The notes under the pieces were generated by a model. The model was not told the origin of the DNA, ran no database searches, and saw nothing but the letters and a program-made list of their open reading frames with translations. The translations under genes and the position numbers were made by a program. DNA of 16,002 nucleotides from NCBI GenBank assembly GCA_905182985.1, contig CAJJDN010000376.1:1-16002 (forward strand), given 5' to 3'. The stretch comes from Paramecium sonneborni. Lineage: Eukaryota > Ciliophora > Oligohymenophorea > Peniculida > Parameciidae. Shown here in pieces: positions 1 through 9,723 of the stretch (the stretch's first letter is position 1; the number at the start of each line of letters is the position of its first letter).

Positions 1-32
1 TACACATAGAACATCAACAAAAAAAATGAAAC

Positions 33-1506
33 ACACAATCATTGCCAAATAAAGAATTTCAATAATGTCAGATTCTCAACAGAGACAAGAGTATACATAA
101 CTTTGCTGATTTCTACAACAATTATTAAAAGATATTATGGCAAAAGCAAACCATACTGAGGATTAAGCCAATTAATTATAATTAAAATAATAATTATCTT
201 GAATAACAACAAAAAAATTTAAATACGGATAATCAAGAGTTCTTTAAATTGTTAAGAAAACCTTTATATTACACAAATAACGTAGAGATGGAAGATTATT
301 TAATTGTTACATAAATGAAAATACTAAACTTTTATAACTAAATATTGGATTAATTATCAAATTTTGAACATATATTAGCTGAAACCAATACCTGATTTAC
401 CACCTGAATTAACTCATGAGGAGAGTTAAAATATATAGGAACAAATAGCTTATTACAAAGATATCTCTGGAATCACCCATCTATATTTTAGAAAATTTAA
501 ATGGAATAATTTATGTAAAAGATGGAATTCCTTAATATTCTCATCAAAAACAAAAAGTTAATAAACCCCCTTAACAAATGTCGCCAAGTAATTCCTAATA
601 GAGCTCAGTTCAGGCCTTTAGAAATGATGAGCTTTTAATTGAAATTTCTTGAACTCAGATTGAACAATAAATTGCAACATTATATGAGAGTTGGAATACT
701 CAAATCATAAACTGATTTTGTAGTTGGCATGCTTTCATGTCAATATATTATTAATTCTATTTAATTGGATTAGAAATATAAATAAATCAGATAATTTATG
801 CTTGGTTTTATAGACATTAAAAGTGATTATAAAATAGTAAAAAGGATAACTTATTTTAAATTTTAAAATTAAAACAAATAGTAATTGATATTGAAACTTA
901 ATATATCTGGAGACAATATATAGTAAAATATTCTATCTAGATGCTTATAAGAAAGAGAAAAGAGTACACCTAAAGAACGGAACTCCTTAATGATAAATAT
1001 CTCAAGCCTTATTCAACTTTTACCTTGATGAATTCATAAGGGATTTATTACTAAGAAATAACAATTCATATCAAATCTTGGAATATGTTAATAATCTTGC
1101 TTTATTAGTGAATAAACAGAAGTTAGGCTTTCTTCTCAACGAAACCAAAACCTTATCACTTTATGGAACCTCAGAATAAATACCAAGAAGAATGGCATAA
1201 TGCCAATTAAATTAAAATTCAAACTTACTCAGATTAAAGACTTTCAATGTTTTACTTAATTAAAAATAATATCTAGATTTACATAGATCATAAAGGATCT
1301 ATCCCATTACATGTGAAGAACTTAGCTAAAATATCAACTTCATTAATAACAAATTAAACTCTTGGGTATTCTTGTACAGAATTTATATCGAACCTTATTT
1401 TTATAAATGGCAGGAAATTGGGTAAGTCATTTAGTTGTAATATAAAACTGATTATAATTATAAAATATTAAATTTAATAAAAATAAATACTTAATAATAT
1501 CGATGA
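33..1506 (+). pseudogene. Unrecognised protein gene broken into frame segments
   Basis: With TAA/TAG as Gln, protein-like reading continues for about 1.4 kb but changes frame several times. One segment from about 33 to 390 contains FADFYNNYQKILWQKQ and ends at a TGA. A short one near 391-460 contains IPDLPPELTHEES. The next (461-650) contains ENLNGIIYVKDGIPQ. The frame then shifts by one base near 648-651 into a segment reaching about 1028 that contains TDFVVGMLSCQYIINSI. The last runs from about 1018 to a TGA at 1504-1506 and contains FYLDEFIRDLLLRNNNSYQI. The last two segments are 120-160 codons each without TGA. Segment ends join smoothly if one base is added or removed, for example in the T run near 1015-1020, and no GTA...TAG intron explains the shifts. 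I do not recognise the family. The composition (Gln, Asn, Leu, Ile, no membrane segment) suggests a soluble, largely helical protein. It is probably a decayed gene; sequencing error is the alternative. Confidence 0.5.
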
Positions 1507-1828
1507 TCTGCTTCTCTTGGATTTCCTGAAGGCAAATTTTCATTACAGTCTTTATTTTTCGTTAATATGATATTTTTACTAATGTTTTATTAAAAGATTC
1601 CATTTCATAATTCAAACACCAAAATATCATCAGCATTTAGCCCTCAAATTAATTATTTATCATTGATTAAAGTATTTTAAGTTATGATTCTGAAACTTTT
1701 TGTTTAAATCATTAAAATGAATTAAATAAATTCAAATAAAATATTGAAAAACTATAAGTTTTTAATTTTTTAAATAATAAATTCTGTTAAATTCAATTGA
1801 GTTTCAGATGAATTAAAACTGAATAAAT
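1507..1828. other. A+T-rich stretch without a recognisable gene
   Basis: This stretch lies between the converging ends of the unrecognised plus-strand gene and the minus-strand cysteine-rich remnant. I see no intron-like, tRNA-like or repeat structure in it. Confidence 0.4.
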
Positions 1829-2760
1829 TCACACTCTATTATGAGGGTCAACTAATGAGTACTGACAAATAATACCATGATCTTGAGATCCAGAAATAAA
1901 GTTATTTCTAAATTTGCTACAGCAAATATGTAATAGGCTTTTTATGTTTCGAATATGTATTAATTATATGTAATTTTCATACTTCATAAGTTTTATTAGG
2001 GCATATACATTTATTCAGAATAGAAGTATTCTTATAAAACTTTGATGTACAATCAGTAAAATAATTACCATTTTTTTAATATTTATAGCATAGATGGATA
2101 TAAGGCTAGCAAGATATAGATAAAATTTAATAATGTGATTACAATAATGATGGATCCATAAAATATCCATTGCTACCTATTCATATATCATTAGAAACTA
2201 TTTAATTTAGAAGAGAGCACATGAAAGCCTTTTGTGGCAAGATCAACAAAATTATAAAATGGCAATTAAATTTTAATGCAATTATGATTAGATAGAAAAT
2301 AGTTTTTTTTCACTTGATTTACAATATAATTCAGATATACAATATTGACCCTCATAATTCTAATTATATTAGCATTAAGTACATACTGATGTTGAAATAC
2401 AGATTTTACAATTTTAACAATTATTTGAAGTGTTTATGATATGCCTTTCTTTACAATATCAAGAGGGAGCTAAATGATTTGTATATGTAGAACAACTTAC
2501 ACATGGACGAAGACATGAAATAATTTATAGTAATCGACTGTTTAATATCCTGGTTAGCAATTACACCTAGAATCATTCTAGATAAATCCAGTTGTGCAAA
2601 TCTTGCAAGTTCCATTGCCATTATTGCATGTTTAACCTTGGCTTGGCTCATTATTAATTATCCTAAATTCAACAAACTATAGAGAGATTTCGTTATCATT
2701 CTAACTTCTTTTTGATAATTTGAGGATAGATTTTAGTTTTATTATTTATTTAGATATCAT
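1829..2760 (-). pseudogene. Cysteine-rich (furin/EGF-like) surface protein remnant
   Basis: Read on the minus strand in ciliate code, this gives the spaced-cysteine pattern of large ciliate surface proteins with furin-like/EGF-like repeats. One frame contains CNNGNGTCKICTTGF followed by CNCQPGYQ (about 2625-2540). A second contains CLRPCVSC, then NCQNCKICISTSVCTQC and YEGQYC (about 2518-2330). A third near 2130-1985 contains FTDCTSKFYKNTS and CICPNKTYE, and a last piece contains NNFISGSQDHGIICQY and ends at a TGA at 1829-1831. The frame changes at least three times, and an in-frame TGA at 2459-2461 lies inside the second segment. The upstream limit is the first ATG at 2760, with no visible signal peptide, so the 5' part is missing. 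In intact relatives such repeats lie outside the cell and are held by disulphides. Here the lesions rule out a continuous product. Confidence 0.6.
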
Positions 2761-3093
2761 GCAGTATCATTTTATAAAACAAAAGAAATTAGTAATAATT
2801 TAATTATGTAATTAACTTGTTCTCTAAAATATAGAATCTTTTATATTACAATTATTAGCTCTATAATAATCGGTGCTTAGAAAATCTGATCAAACTATGT
2901 TTAAAAACCACAATTATAACTAATAATTGATATGGTTGCATAAATTATTTGATTTATTTGAAAAGTGAAAAAAAAAATTTCATAATCATTTGTGATGTTT
3001 ATAAAATGGGCAGTTCATAAAATAATTAAAAGGGTGAGAAAAAGTATTTAAAAAAAATTGAGAAATATAAATCTTTCATATTTTAATAAACAT
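2761..3093. other. A+T-rich stretch without a recognisable gene
   Basis: This lies between two divergent remnants, cysteine-rich on the minus strand and ABC transporter on the plus strand. It may hold unrecognisable 5' parts of either one. I see no start codon context, repeat or RNA gene. Confidence 0.35.
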
Positions 3094-3430
3094 TCAAAAT
3101 AATTAACTCAACAAGAAGCAAAATTCATAAAAAAATTTTTTGAAGACTTTGGGTTCAGTGGATAAATAAAAATTGTAGAAAAATAAAATGGTTGTTTTGA
3201 TAGAACAGGAGCTAATTAGTTTTCAATTTTATAAGCAATTTTTTCGAAAGAATGAAGTTAAAGACTTGAAAGGATCAAAAATAGAAAATTAGTGGAATAA
3301 ATATTAAATAGAATTATAAAAATTAAGAGTAGTATTAGTAGTATTTACATAATCTCCATTCTTATTTATCATAGTTTAGATTTAGACCCATTTGATTAAT
3401 ATGATGAGTAAGCTGTTAGATAAACAATAT
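3094..3430 (+). pseudogene. ABCC/MRP-type ABC transporter nucleotide-binding domain remnant
   Basis: The main frame gives FFEDFGFSGQIKIVEKQ followed by NGCFDRTGANQFSILQAIF, then a TGA at 3253-3255. The same frame continues with IKSSISSI and SLDLDPFDQYDEQAVRQ. This follows the order of an ABCC-family nucleotide-binding domain: leading beta strands, then GRTGAGKSSILQA (Walker A), LRSSISIIPQ (Q-loop) and the family hallmark NLDPF-Y--E. The Q-loop piece TQSPFLF lies in another frame (about 3345-3368), so there is also a frameshift around it. The Walker A residues that bind phosphate are gone: GAGKSS has become GANQFS. Only about 110 residues of a protein that normally exceeds 1,200 remain; membrane domains, the signature motif and Walker B are absent. 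The copy cannot encode a working ATPase. The family call rests on the RTGA-SILQA and LDPFDQY motifs. Confidence 0.62.
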
Positions 3431-3854
3431 ATGTTTCAGGATGTGTTTTTTTTTATGTGTTTGTGATCTAATTTTGTTTTTTTTCTATATTAACTTTCTT
3501 GATTAACTATTTTGCGACGAATCAAATAATATCATTATCGATTATGCTTTCTAATTTATGTATTCATACTTTATCCAATCTCTTGAAGTAAATCAAAATA
3601 CAATAATGTTAAAATAGTAGGTTTTTTATTCTTTATATTAATAAATATAATTTCTACTAATTTATTATTAAATCACTTCCTATCATATATATTATGTTAA
3701 AATCAAACTTATACTTTCAACTATTTGGAGCATTAAAAAAAAATTAAGTAATCTAATTTATTTTTTTATTCTAATTTGAATCCTTATTGATTGTGAACAA
3801 AGTTTAGAAAAGACAAGGCATAACTTTATGGATATAGACATAAATATATAATTT
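3431..3854. other. Intergenic stretch between convergent ABC remnant and LC8 gene
   Basis: A+T-rich DNA that should hold the 3' flank of the LC8 gene. In the frame of the ABC remnant it stays free of TGA for a long way, even through the antisense of LC8. I read this as chance at low G content. I see no other gene. Confidence 0.4.
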
Positions 3855-4151
3855 TCATCCACTTTTAAAGAGGAGGATGGCAGCATTTCCCACATAGAAA
3901 TAAATAAAATGCTTAGTTTCAGTTGTGATTTATGAATCAAAGTTTCTACCAACAAAACAATGCCAAGTTGGATTATATTTTTTATCAAACTCCTTTGTGA
4001 TGAATGCCTAATATTTAAGATTTTGTACAGGTAAATCTTTTTCAATATCGATCTTTTTCAAAGCCTGTTTTACGCAATCTATTGCATCTAGTTACATTTC
4101 TTCTGACATATCAGCATTTTTAACAACTACTTTTAGATCAGCTTAAGCCAT
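3855..4151 (-). CDS. Dynein light chain LC8 (intact, one 21-nt intron)
   Basis: This is the only gene in the window that reads cleanly from start to stop. The ATG is at 4151-4149 and the TGA at 3857-3855. Exon 1 is 4151-4029 and exon 2 is 4007-3855, giving 91 residues against about 89 in animal LC8. In-frame TAA codons at residues 3 and 20 act as Gln. Hallmarks are present in order: KNADMSEEMQ, DCVKQALKKIDIEKDLP, then after the intron AFITKEFDKKYNPTWHC, FVGRNF, ETKHFIYFYVGNAAILLF and the terminal KSG. LC8 is a homodimeric hub protein; its beta-strand groove binds short motifs in dynein intermediate chains and many other partners, and in ciliates it serves axonemal and cytoplasmic dynein. Removing the intron restores exact family spacing between EKDLP and the following helix. 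The start is fixed by the homologous N-terminus. Its neighbours are pseudogenes, so context adds nothing about its role. Confidence 0.95.
4008..4028 (-). other. 21-nt spliceosomal intron in the LC8 gene
   Basis: On the minus strand the sequence starts GTACAA and ends ATTAG, matching the Paramecium GTA...TAG pattern at the short end of the size range. It falls between codons (phase 0) after the EKDLP segment. If retained, it would add seven residues (V-Q-N-L-K-Y-Q) where LC8 proteins have none, so splicing is strongly implied. It is a multiple of three and contains no in-frame TGA, so a retained copy would not introduce a stop. Confidence 0.9.
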
Positions 4152-4991
4152 CTTTTATATTTTCTTATTATTTAAATTTATTAATAATAATTTTTCAATT
4201 TCCACATCTGATTTATACAAACTGAATGAGGTATTGTACTTGAATCCTTACTATTAATTTTTTTCAATTGAAAATTTTGCCTTTATTATATTGGATTTTA
4301 GGTAAACATAAACCTCGACTATTTTAAATTTCAAGTAATATATAATATTTTATGCAAGTACTATAATTAATGTGATATGTCTAGTAATGATTCAAATTAA
4401 AAAAATATAATGCTTATTTAGATTTAAGTTTCAAAAAAGTATGACTTTAAAAAAATAATAATTTAAGAAAAATAGATAATTTTATATATTCAATCAAGGC
4501 CAAACTAGATACTTAGAAATATCTTTATTTCTAACTAAATTTTTAAAAAGGCACAATTGAAGGTAGATACTATAAAGCAATTATTCAGTATTTTATATCA
4601 TAAATTTATAACTAAACAAATGTTGCTATTTCTCTATCAATTAAATTAAAAATTTTAAATCTAAAAATTTTAGTTAATTTTGCAATTTAATGGATAACAA
4701 TTTAAAAACAGAATATAATATTTTCACTGTTAATATTTAAAAATTTAATGAATTATTAATAATATTTAATTCGAAATGAAAATTAGTACATTAAAATTTT
4801 GTAAAACTATCAATAGGTTTTGATAAATTAGTTTAAATTAATCTTTTAGTTTCAGGTTTAATTTTAGACCCTTGAATTAGAGAATAAAATTTGCTTTACG
4901 AATAGGCATCAATCATTATTGTTGAATAACAGTTTACTAAAATTGATGATATAAGAATGAGTCATCTATTTTTCATCTGAAATTTCATTAG
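4152..4991. other. About 840 bp intergenic region upstream of LC8
   Basis: Very A+T-rich DNA holding the LC8 promoter side (just above 4151) and the upstream side of the NACHT remnant. I see no conserved motif, RNA gene, repeat or protein-like reading frame. Confidence 0.45.
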
Positions 4992-6000
4992 ATGGAGGAT
5001 GATATAAGAAAGTTGAGAGGTAAGAAATACAATGAATTACTGGAAATAAGAAAATAAAATTTTATAATAATCCAAGATATTAGAAATAAAAGATCAATGA
5101 AGTTTATAGTAATTTTAATGGAGAAGAAAATGAATTTGTTTGGGATGAGAAGAAAGAAGAATGTGATGTTTTTATCGGGTAATGCTGAATCTGGTAAGAG
5201 TAGAGCAGCCAAAAAAATTAAAGTTTATATGGCAATCCATCATACCAATTTATGTATCTCAACCATATTTAAAAAACCTAAAATATAATTTATTCGAATA
5301 AGCTTTATAATCTGATAATTATGGATTCGATAAACATTAAATAGAATACTTTAAGGAAACAATATAAAATAAAAAAGAATTAATTTTAATGATATTGGAT
5401 AATTATGATGAGATGAAATAGGATTGTATTTAATAAAATCTAATATTAAATAATAAATTTAATTAAGATCTTAATATTTATAAATTATAAAGATAGCTTA
5501 TTTGGATATTAAACATGGTTTTATGTAGAGACAGTGTTTGCAAAGTTTTTAAAGAAATTTAATTATAAAATTTTGACTAAGATCAAATATAAGAGGAAAT
5601 AAGTAAAATGCGCAACATAAGATAACAGAAGTACAGATGTAGTGAGCTTTAGAAATTAAGATTTAAAAAAATTTACTGCAAAAAAGTTTACATCTCATAA
5701 AGCTTTTAAAATTTTTAAGGAATAACATATAATTGACTTAAGAAAGGATTTAAAACTACTAAGGAGAGTAAATAAATTTGAAGAAGGCTTTAAAAATTTT
5801 GGCAAATTAAATCTTTTCACTACATCATTCATGTTAGAAATAGTGTGTAGGTTCAACCAAATATTTACAAAATAGTATAAAGGATCAATAAAATTAAGAA
5901 ATTCATTTATTTAAAACTATAGAAAAATAATTAAGAAATAGAAATTATTATCGCAATAAAGAAATATGGATGTTTGGATCTAATTTAATTGTTATTTCTC
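4992..6000 (+). pseudogene. NACHT-type P-loop NTPase remnant (copy left of the N at 6297)
   Basis: Several frames carry consecutive parts of a STAND/NACHT-type NTPase like those fused to WD40 or other repeats in ciliates. MEDDIRKLRGKKYNELLE starts at 4992. A second frame has EVYSNFNGEENEFVWDEKK (about 5100-5158). After a one-base shift comes the P-loop LSGNAESGKSRAAKKI, with Walker A GNAESGKS at 5178-5201 intact. Another shift leads to IPIYVSQPYLKN, NLFEQALQSDNYGFDKHQIE and a Walker B-like segment ELILMILDNYDEMKQD (about 5380-5418). That frame ends at a TGA near 5732. An adjoining frame carries FEEGFKNFGKLNLFTTSFMLEIV (about 5776-5843), resembling the end of the NACHT module, then NSFIQNYRKIIKK. 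An intact relative would be a nucleotide-driven signalling or scaffold ATPase. Here at least three frameshifts prevent one product. No intron accounts for them. The downstream limit is approximate. Confidence 0.6.
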
Positions 6001-6296
6001 AATAAGATAATTTGAATTATACCTTAATATTCATCTTTAAATTTTAAGTAAAAGTAATTCTAATTTTCGCCTGAATTCAAAGCATCGCAATTAATTTTTA
6101 ATTATATATTTCTGTAAATTTAATTTCGATTAATAAAATGTAAAGTTTGTTTGTATAAATTAGATCAGCAATAAACATATTTAGAATATAATTTTGTAAA
6201 TTTTTTTTCAGATGTTGTTAAAACTATTTCTTTACATATTAATTTCAATTCCAATTACTAAGTTATATTTTAGATTTGTGTTAAAGTAACAATCAA
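5171..6296 (+). repeat. Direct repeat, copy 1 (1126 bp), ending at the N
   Basis: This block reappears at 6298-7423 with a constant offset of 1127 bp at both ends. I noticed no differences by eye. It ends directly at the single N at 6297. It starts within the NACHT remnant just before its P-loop. See the assembly finding. Confidence 0.95.
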
Positions 6297-6297
6297 N
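6297..6297. other. Single-N scaffold join
   Basis: An ambiguous base marks the junction between the two copies of the 1126-bp block. It is best read as a gap of unknown or negative size, not a real base. Confidence 0.85.
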
Positions 6298-7127
6298 TTT
6301 ATCGGGTAATGCTGAATCTGGTAAGAGTAGAGCAGCCAAAAAAATTAAAGTTTATATGGCAATCCATCATACCAATTTATGTATCTCAACCATATTTAAA
6401 AAACCTAAAATATAATTTATTCGAATAAGCTTTATAATCTGATAATTATGGATTCGATAAACATTAAATAGAATACTTTAAGGAAACAATATAAAATAAA
6501 AAAGAATTAATTTTAATGATATTGGATAATTATGATGAGATGAAATAGGATTGTATTTAATAAAATCTAATATTAAATAATAAATTTAATTAAGATCTTA
6601 ATATTTATAAATTATAAAGATAGCTTATTTGGATATTAAACATGGTTTTATGTAGAGACAGTGTTTGCAAAGTTTTTAAAGAAATTTAATTATAAAATTT
6701 TGACTAAGATCAAATATAAGAGGAAATAAGTAAAATGCGCAACATAAGATAACAGAAGTACAGATGTAGTGAGCTTTAGAAATTAAGATTTAAAAAAATT
6801 TACTGCAAAAAAGTTTACATCTCATAAAGCTTTTAAAATTTTTAAGGAATAACATATAATTGACTTAAGAAAGGATTTAAAACTACTAAGGAGAGTAAAT
6901 AAATTTGAAGAAGGCTTTAAAAATTTTGGCAAATTAAATCTTTTCACTACATCATTCATGTTAGAAATAGTGTGTAGGTTCAACCAAATATTTACAAAAT
7001 AGTATAAAGGATCAATAAAATTAAGAAATTCATTTATTTAAAACTATAGAAAAATAATTAAGAAATAGAAATTATTATCGCAATAAAGAAATATGGATGT
7101 TTGGATCTAATTTAATTGTTATTTCTC
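6298..7127 (+). pseudogene. NACHT-type NTPase remnant, second copy (probably an assembly duplicate)
   Basis: Carries the same P-loop (Walker A at 6305-6328), Walker B-like DNYDEMK and FTTSFMLEIV segments as the first copy, shifted by 1127 bp and with the same frameshifts. It lacks everything upstream of the P-loop because the block starts there. It is probably not a separate gene copy. After merging, the right-hand flank of the single gene would be the DNA from 7424 onwards. Confidence 0.6.
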
Positions 7128-7423
7128 AATAAGATAATTTGAATTATACCTTAATATTCATCTTTAAATTTTAAGTAAAAGTAATTCTAATTTTCGCCTG
7201 AATTCAAAGCATCGCAATTAATTTTTAATTATATATTTCTGTAAATTTAATTTCGATTAATAAAATGTAAAGTTTGTTTGTATAAATTAGATCAGCAATA
7301 AACATATTTAGAATATAATTTTGTAAATTTTTTTTCAGATGTTGTTAAAACTATTTCTTTACATATTAATTTCAATTCCAATTACTAAGTTATATTTTAG
7401 ATTTGTGTTAAAGTAACAATCAA
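6298..7423 (+). repeat. Direct repeat, copy 2 (1126 bp), starting after the N
   Basis: Repeats 5171-6296. It begins immediately after the N, inside the NACHT coding sequence and without the upstream exon sequence, and runs on into unique DNA at 7424. This is what two overlapping contigs joined end to end would give. Confidence 0.95.
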
Positions 7424-7598
7424 TCAGTTTATTCTCTATCCTAATATTCAAGGATAGATTGATGAGAAGCTTAATTTTTAAATTTGCTAAGTATTCTAGA
7501 TTGTAACTTTTAAGAGATTTAGAATAAGTTAAGTTATTTTTTAGATAAATTATTATGTTTATGCATTCTAACTTTCGACTTAAGCAAAACCTTAATTG
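7128..7598. other. A+T-rich stretch after the NACHT remnant
   Basis: One plus-strand frame stays open through this region but gives low-complexity Ile/Asn/Lys/Phe sequence with no motif. Part of it (up to 7423) belongs to the direct repeat. I see no supported gene. Confidence 0.35.
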
Positions 7599-7802
7599 AT
7601 GAAAAGAGAAGGATAATATGATGTTAGTGAGAATCCTATTGTATCAGGAGAATTTTCATTTTTTAATCATATGAATAATCATAGACTTATGTAAAATAAA
7701 ATAGATTGCATACAATTTGTTTTTAAGGATCAATTTAGACAAATAATCATAATTATATAAAAATGTTTGAAAATTTTGAATTCGATGTAATAAATCGAGT
7801 GA
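7599..7802 (+). CDS. Possible small ORF, 67 residues, unrecognised
   Basis: In ciliate code an ATG at 7599 opens a frame to a TGA at 7800-7802. It begins MKREGQYDVSENPIVSGEF and continues with SFFNHMNNHRLMQNKID. The first 35 residues have a mixed, protein-like composition, while the end is Ile-rich and less convincing. There is no signal peptide, known motif or recognisable homologue. It could be a fragment of an older gene or chance. Confidence 0.2.
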
Positions 7803-8574
7803 GAGGTAAAATTCTGATTATATTTGCATTCCTGTAAATTTACCATTATTAATGGACAGCTGATTCATACAATTTTATAAAAATACAGAGAGTTACACGA
7901 ATTCTACGATAGCCATATCAATTTATAACTCGTAATATAATCATCTCTTCAACAAACTTATATCTTTTTCCATCAACTATTAGATGTTACTTTAAAATTT
8001 CCATAAAATAATAAGTTTAATTTTTACAATGTTAATTTTTATGTTATACTTTTGCGTTTTGAAATTCCTCGAACTATATATTCATATTTCTAAAATTTGC
8101 AGTTTCTATTAATAATCAGAGTTGGAAAATTTTTAGTTTAATTTAATTTCCTATTTAAACCTTCTTAGAAATTCATGACTTATATGCTAAGATGTCAAAA
8201 TCGCTTGTTATTTTCTAATCCTGTTATATTTTTTAAGAATGTATGATCTCAGGTTTCCCAATGAAATAATTAACCTCAAGAAATTTTTAAAAAAGAACTG
8301 TTTAATATATTGAAAATAAATTATTATACAATAAAGCAGCCAATTTAGAATGATAAACAATAATTAATAATATCAAATTTACTTTTAATATCTAGGAAAC
8401 TAATTAGAAATTTGATTTATACATTATAATCTAACATACAAGTTTAATTTGAAGTGTAAGTTTGAGTTTCACCCCCCATATATTTTGGATTCTTTAATTT
8501 TACAACAAATTCCACTCATTATTACAATTGATTTAATCTAGAATGGTATTTATTTAGTTGGAATTGTGTGATTT
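7803..8574. other. About 770 bp with no supported gene
   Basis: A+T-rich. On the minus strand, 8280-8173 reads LEVNYFIGKPEIIHSQK and ITSDFDILAYKS before a TGA. This looks protein-like, but it is too short to assign and is probably another fragment of a decayed gene. A run of six C at 8472-8477 is isolated and not telomeric. Confidence 0.3.
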
Positions 8575-9075
8575 TCAGTTGAAAATTGCACTCACTAAAA
8601 AATCAACACATGGATATCCAATCTCTAATCTTATATCTCTAATTTCCCATGATTCTATAATATAGGTATACATCACCATCATCAAGAGGATGATCTAATT
8701 TATCATATATAGAAATTTTTATTTTATTTTTCCCGATTTAGATACAAATGTAATTGCCTTCTCCACTAATTAATCCTACCAAATGGTGTTACGACATATA
8801 TATTTTCCATCAAAACAAAAATACTTAATTTTATCAATTATTTCGTCATCCACCTAAATAAATAAATATTCGCGATCCCAAGAATCAAATATTCCAGATA
8901 TGAAAGAAAATTTTAAATAAGTTCCTGATGGGCAATAAAATTCTTTTGATAGAGTAGTCATTCATCCAAAAGGCCATAAAAATAATTTTTCTGCACAATT
9001 CAGTACTTTATTTGGTATAGACCAACCACTATTGTAACAATCAATTCCTTAAGGTTCAATCCAATTTTCAATTCA
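8575..9075 (-). pseudogene. Globular domain of a ciliate secreted cysteine-rich protein, decayed
   Basis: On the minus strand from about 9075 the frame gives WIEPQGIDCYNSGWSIPN, NCAEKLFLWPFG, then a TGA, then TTLSKEFYCPSGTYLKFSF, GIFDSWDREYLFIQVDDE and FCFDGKYICRNTIWQDQ. A shift leads to IKISIYDKLDHPLDDGD, and another to ESWEIRDIRLEIGYPC, ending at a TGA at 8575-8577. The order NCA, PFG, F/IDSWD-E and ESWGIRD matches, from memory, a domain that precedes furin/EGF-like cysteine repeats in many Paramecium and Tetrahymena surface proteins. The expected cysteine repeats do not follow here. A separate remnant of that kind lies more than 5 kb away (1829-2760) on the same strand, too far to be the same gene. 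At least one internal TGA and two frameshifts mark it as a pseudogene. Function in intact members is unknown. Confidence 0.6.
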
Positions 9076-9723
9076 TAAAATTGGGAACATAATTTTGATA
9101 AAAAAAATTCCTAACATAAGATAATTATTATGATATTATTATTTGATTAATCTCAATTCATAAACTGATAAATGCCCTAAGATTGTAACAATATGATATA
9201 AATAAATAAACTGATTAAACTAAAACTTTACAATATGAAATTGATTATTTCAATTTTTTGTTTATTTTATGTATAATTTATAATAAATTGCTAAATAGAT
9301 AAGTTAAAGCTGATTTAGATGGTTAAATTATATTCACATTTTATTCTTTATAGTTTCAGAATATTGCTGATTAAAAAATAAATGTAATTGAAATATATTA
9401 TTTTAAAAACTATATAATGGAGAATCGAATGCTGTAAATGCGTATCTATTTAGTATCTTCTCTAAACACTCTTTAATAGAATATTGATTATTTGCAAAAA
9501 AATTTTTTAATTTAAATTTAAGAACTTCATTACTTGTTTAAGTTCAAATCACCATAATGTACCTTTTGTCAATTTTTAATTATTATCAAGAAACATTGAA
9601 TATCTTACTGTCATAATTCTTAATTACAATTCTATATTTGAAAAATTAATGAAAGAATTATAAAGTTTATATAAATTTTTATTAATTTCCTTAACATAAA
9701 GTAATCGATTTATAGTATTTTAA
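9076..9723. other. About 650 bp intergenic, upstream of the MORN-like gene
   Basis: Very A+T-rich DNA between a minus-strand remnant and a plus-strand gene, so promoters for both would lie here. I see no recognisable element. Confidence 0.4.

Noticed and set aside
2451..2651. Standard-code 66-residue minus-strand ORF
   Set aside because: It is a shadow of the cysteine-rich remnant; the neighbouring frames carry the spaced cysteines.
3256..4010. About 250-codon plus-strand frame without TGA
   Set aside because: The first 175 bp are the ABC remnant. The rest crosses A+T-rich flank and the antisense of LC8 with no motif, so I treat it as chance at low G content.
3758..4045. Standard-code 95-residue minus-strand ORF
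   Set aside because: It overlaps LC8. It begins out of frame in LC8 exon 1, partly shares the exon 2 sequence and gives a meaningless protein; the ciliate-code LC8 reading explains the region fully.
4988..5212. Standard-code 74-residue minus-strand ORF, hydrophobic
   Set aside because: It is antisense to the NACHT P-loop region; its Phe/Ile richness comes from A+T-rich, Lys-rich sense codons.
5171..7423. Genuine tandem gene duplication of the NACHT remnant
   Set aside because: The copies show no differences by eye, share all lesions and meet exactly at an N; contig overlap is simpler.
8472..8477. C6 run as a possible telomere-like repeat
   Set aside because: A single run with no repeated C4A2 or C3A3-type units around it.
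9053..9062. GGTTCAATCC, resembling a tRNA B box
   Set aside because: No T-stem pairing and no A box at the right distance; the bases belong to the WIEPQG codons of the minus-strand remnant.
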